From contig CAJTML010000100.1 in NCBI GenBank assembly GCA_910577495.1, positions 1-7,773 of the forward strand: 7,773 bases of DNA, read 5' to 3'. Shown in pieces: positions 5,941 to 7,773 of this stretch. Numbering within the stretch: the first letter of the stretch is position 1; every line of letters begins with the position of its first letter. The translations under genes and the position numbers were made by a program. The stretch is from an uncultured Eggerthellaceae bacterium (GTDB taxonomy: Bacteria > Actinomycetota > Coriobacteriia > Coriobacteriales > Eggerthellaceae). Under the pieces are notes generated by a model, which was given only the letters and a program-made list of their open reading frames with translations, was not told the origin of the DNA and did no database searches.

Positions 5941-6127
5941 AAGTGCTTGTCCCCATTCATCGAAATGAGACATCTTTTCTCACATATTATGGCGAAGGAT
6001 TTGGGAGTTTCCGCACGTCAGCGGCCATTTGTTGCGGCTGCGTTGCTCAGAAGTTGCGCGATAGGCATATTTGTAGGATTTTGGTCATGCAATACACATA
6101 TCGTCCATATTTCGCCAGGCTGCATGC
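5941..6127. other. Non-coding DNA between the NlpC/P60 promoter and the TrpR-like gene
   Basis: I see no credible gene; the plus-strand frame from 5947 runs antisense into the TrpR-like gene and has no ribosome binding site or family resemblance. TGAGA / TCTCA near 5966-5982 makes a minor hairpin. ATAGGCAT at 6061-6068 is complementary to ATGCCTAT at 6124-6131, enclosing 55 nt, and the right copy overlaps the TrpR-like stop. TTATGGCGAAGG (5987-5998) and GCTGCGTTGCTCAG (6037-6050) echo motifs at 125-136 and 173-186, pointing to a shared intergenic repeat. No clear terminator for the TrpR-like gene was found. Confidence 0.45.
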
Positions 6128-6439
6128 CTATTTTGCAGACGCGTCTTCCTCTTGGAGGATCTCAAGGGCAATCTGGTAGCCCCCCGCGCCATAGCTCAGA
6201 CACTTCGACACACGCGCAATGGTGGTGGCCGACATGCCCGTTGCCTCCTCAATGGCGCTGTAGGACTTGCCCTCCGACAGATACTTCGCCACTAAAAGGC
6301 GCTGGGAGGTCTCTTTGATCTCGCGAATCGTAAACAGGTCTTCTAAGAGGGCGAAGATTTCGTCCTCGTTTTCAAGCGAGGCTAACACACGCAAAAGCGC
6401 ATCAACTTCAGGGGTGCGTAGTTGTGCTGTTTGCGGCAT
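6128..6439 (-). CDS. TrpR-like YerC/YecD-family DNA-binding protein
   Basis: The protein has 103 residues, the usual size for the YerC/YecD branch of the Trp-repressor superfamily. The N-terminal part is helical (LLRVLASLENEDEIFALLEDL). A helix-turn-helix follows at about residues 47-80, with AKYLSEGKSYSAIEEATGMS then TTIARVSKCL, and SYGAGGY follows, which is typical of this family. The ATG (complement of 6437-6439) directly follows the TAA stop of citramalate synthase. Its ribosome binding site GGAGG (5 nt before the ATG) lies within the end of that gene, so the two are translationally coupled and surely share an mRNA. TrpR itself binds tryptophan, but the ligand and targets of YerC/YecD proteins are not established. 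A role in regulating amino-acid genes is only suggested by the neighbour. Confidence 0.92.
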   Translation of the reverse strand: MPQTAQLRTPEVDALLRVLASLENEDEIFALLEDLFTIREIKETSQRLLVAKYLSEGKSYSAIEEATGMSATTIARVSKCLSYGAGGYQIALEILQEEDASAK

Positions 6440-7773
6440 TTACGCCTCCGTCCTCATCAGGCCATACTCAATAGAATCAACAAGCGCGTTCCAGGAGGCT
6501 TCAATGATGTTTTCCGAAACACCCACCGTGCCCCAGCTGCCGTGTGCGTCGCGCGTGGTAATCATAACGCGCGTGATGGCGTCGGTGCCAACGTTTTCAT
6601 CCAAAATGCGCACCTTAAAGTCCACCAGCTCCATGCCCATAACCGCAGGATATGACGATGCAATTGCCATGCGCAGCGCGTTGTCAAGCGCCCCAACTGG
6701 ACCCACACCCTCACCCGTTGCCACGAAGCGCTCATCACCCACGTGCACCTTAATGGTGGCCTCACTCATGGCGTCTTTGGCCAGCGCGCCCGTGTCTTCG
6801 CGATCATCCACAATCACGCGGAAGCTCTCCAGCGTAAAGTGCGGCGCGTATTTACCCAGGTGGCGTTCAAGCAGCAGTGCCAACGACCCATCAGCGGTCT
6901 CATACGAGTAGCCCTGCGCTTCGCGATGCTTGATATCATCTAGGATTGCTTGCACCTGATCAGGGTTGTCGCCAAGATCAATGCCTAAGCCCCGCGCCTT
7001 CGCCAAAAGCGAGGCCTTACCGGCAAGCTCGCTCACCAGCATGCGCGTGGCGTTGCCCACCAGCTCAGGGGCGGTGTGCTCGTAGGCCTCCGGGAAACGC
7101 GCGATGGCGCTGGCGTGCAGACCACCTTTGTGGGCGAAGGCCGACGCGCCCGTGTAGGGATGGTGCGCCGAGACCGAGACGTTGCAGCACTCAGCCACAA
7201 ATTGCGAAACCGACGTAAGCTCTCGCAGGTTGTCAGGTCCCACGCACACGTCGCCCATCTTGAGTTCCAAATCAGCTATGACCGTCAGCAGGTCGGTATT
7301 GCCCACGCGCTCACCGATGCCGTTGATGGTGCCTTGCACCTGGGTGGCACCCGCGCGCACCGCAGCAAGCGTGTTTGCAACCGCGCATCCCGAGTCGTTG
7401 TGACAGTGAATGCCAAACGCCTGACCAGGCAGGGCGCGCACCACCGCGCAGACCGCGTCGTAAACCTCAAACGGCAGCGCGCCGCCGTTCGTTTCGCACA
7501 GATCAAGCGAGTCCGCACCTGCATCAGCTGCCGCCTTCAGGCAGGCCAGCGCATAGTCGGGGTTTGCTTTGTAGCCGTCGAAGAAGTGCTCTGCGTCAAA
7601 CACCACGCGCCTTCCGCGGCTTTTCAGATACGCCACCGAATCCGCAATCATGCGCAGGTTCTCCTCAAGGGTGGTACAGAGCGCGCGGGTGACCTGCTCA
7701 TCCCAGGTTTTTCCGACGATGGTTGTCACCGGAACGCCACACGCCAGCAAGTCCGCCAGCCCTTGATCGTCGC
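6440..7773 (-). CDS. cimA: (R)-citramalate synthase, 5' end beyond the window
   Basis: This enzyme condenses pyruvate with acetyl-CoA to (R)-citramalate, the first step of the threonine-independent route to isoleucine. The reading frame stays open to the window edge; a TTG at 7748-7750 is internal, because the residues just before it (DDQGLADL) continue the family pattern. Counting from that TTG, visible marks are DAEHFFDGYKANP (52-64), LCETNGG (84-90), the metal-binding HCHND (115-119), NGIGERVGN (143-151) and HKGGLHASA (207-215). The LeuA-type C-terminal regulatory domain follows (about 304-432). The catalytic barrel's first roughly 80-100 residues, including the usual TLRDG motif, are missing. 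The long DAEHFFDGYK form favours the citramalate rather than the isopropylmalate synthase branch. The regulatory domain is where isoleucine feedback would act. The TrpR-like gene follows with no gap. Confidence 0.92.
   Translation of the reverse strand, partial: DDQGLADLLACGVPVTTIVGKTWDEQVTRALCTTLEENLRMIADSVAYLKSRGRRVVFDAEHFFDGYKANPDYALACLKAAADAGADSLDLCETNGGALPFEVYDAVCAVVRALPGQAFGIHCHNDSGCAVANTLAAVRAGATQVQGTINGIGERVGNTDLLTVIADLELKMGDVCVGPDNLRELTSVSQFVAECCNVSVSAHHPYTGASAFAHKGGLHASAIARFPEAYEHTAPELVGNATRMLVSELAGKASLLAKARGLGIDLGDNPDQVQAILDDIKHREAQGYSYETADGSLALLLERHLGKYAPHFTLESFRVIVDDREDTGALAKDAMSEATIKVHVGDERFVATGEGVGPVGALDNALRMAIASSYPAVMGMELVDFKVRILDENVGTDAITRVMITTRDAHGSWGTVGVSENIIEASWNALVDSIEYGLMRTEA

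Noticed and set aside
7748..7750. TTG as the start of a shorter citramalate synthase
   Set aside because: The frame continues upstream to the window edge with family-like residues, and there is no ribosome binding site; the gene is simply cut by the window.

Overview
The window looks like a chromosomal segment of a Coriobacteriia bacterium, most likely Eggerthellaceae (relatives of Eggerthella, Slackia, Cryptobacterium). This rests on family content, not on a database match. A LuxR regulator fused to a polytopic membrane domain stands back to back with a twin-arginine-exported FAD reductase. That pairing is characteristic of this family of anaerobes, which carry many such reductases. GC content is moderate to fairly high by eye. 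No phage, insertion-sequence, CRISPR, rRNA or tRNA gene was recognised.

Layout. 1-260 holds no convincing gene. 261-333 is a small cluster of GTCACAC repeats that runs into the 3' end of the first gene. 326-1804 (minus) encodes the membrane LuxR regulator. A divergent intergenic region (1805-2024) with a dyad follows. 2025-3710 (plus) encodes the exported flavoprotein reductase, starting at a GTG that lies downstream of the longest possible start. Converging on it is a VanZ-like membrane protein (3727-4215, minus). The gap 4216-4601 holds a 115-nt element with perfect 20-bp terminal inverted repeats, a good minus-strand terminator and another hairpin. 4602-5792 (minus) is an exported coiled-coil NlpC/P60 cell-wall hydrolase. 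Its promoter region (about 5892-5940) carries phased TAACA repeats. 5941-6127 is non-coding and partly resembles the intergenic DNA at the left end. 6128-6439 and 6440-7773 (minus) form a tightly coupled pair: citramalate synthase (cut by the right window edge) followed directly by a TrpR-like YerC/YecD-family regulator.

How the genes work together. The LuxR/flavoprotein pair is best read as a self-contained sensing and reduction module. The membrane domain would sense a compound or state, the HTH would act on the shared intergenic region, and the exported FAD enzyme would reduce an electron acceptor at the cell surface. The flavoprotein keeps the nucleotide-binding fold and one probable catalytic arginine of the fumarate/urocanate reductase family. 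By eye it lacks the two residues that hold the dicarboxylate in fumarate reductases, so its substrate is probably something else and is unknown. The NlpC/P60 protein belongs to cell-wall remodelling, and citramalate synthase to threonine-independent isoleucine synthesis. These last two blocks look like ordinary housekeeping.
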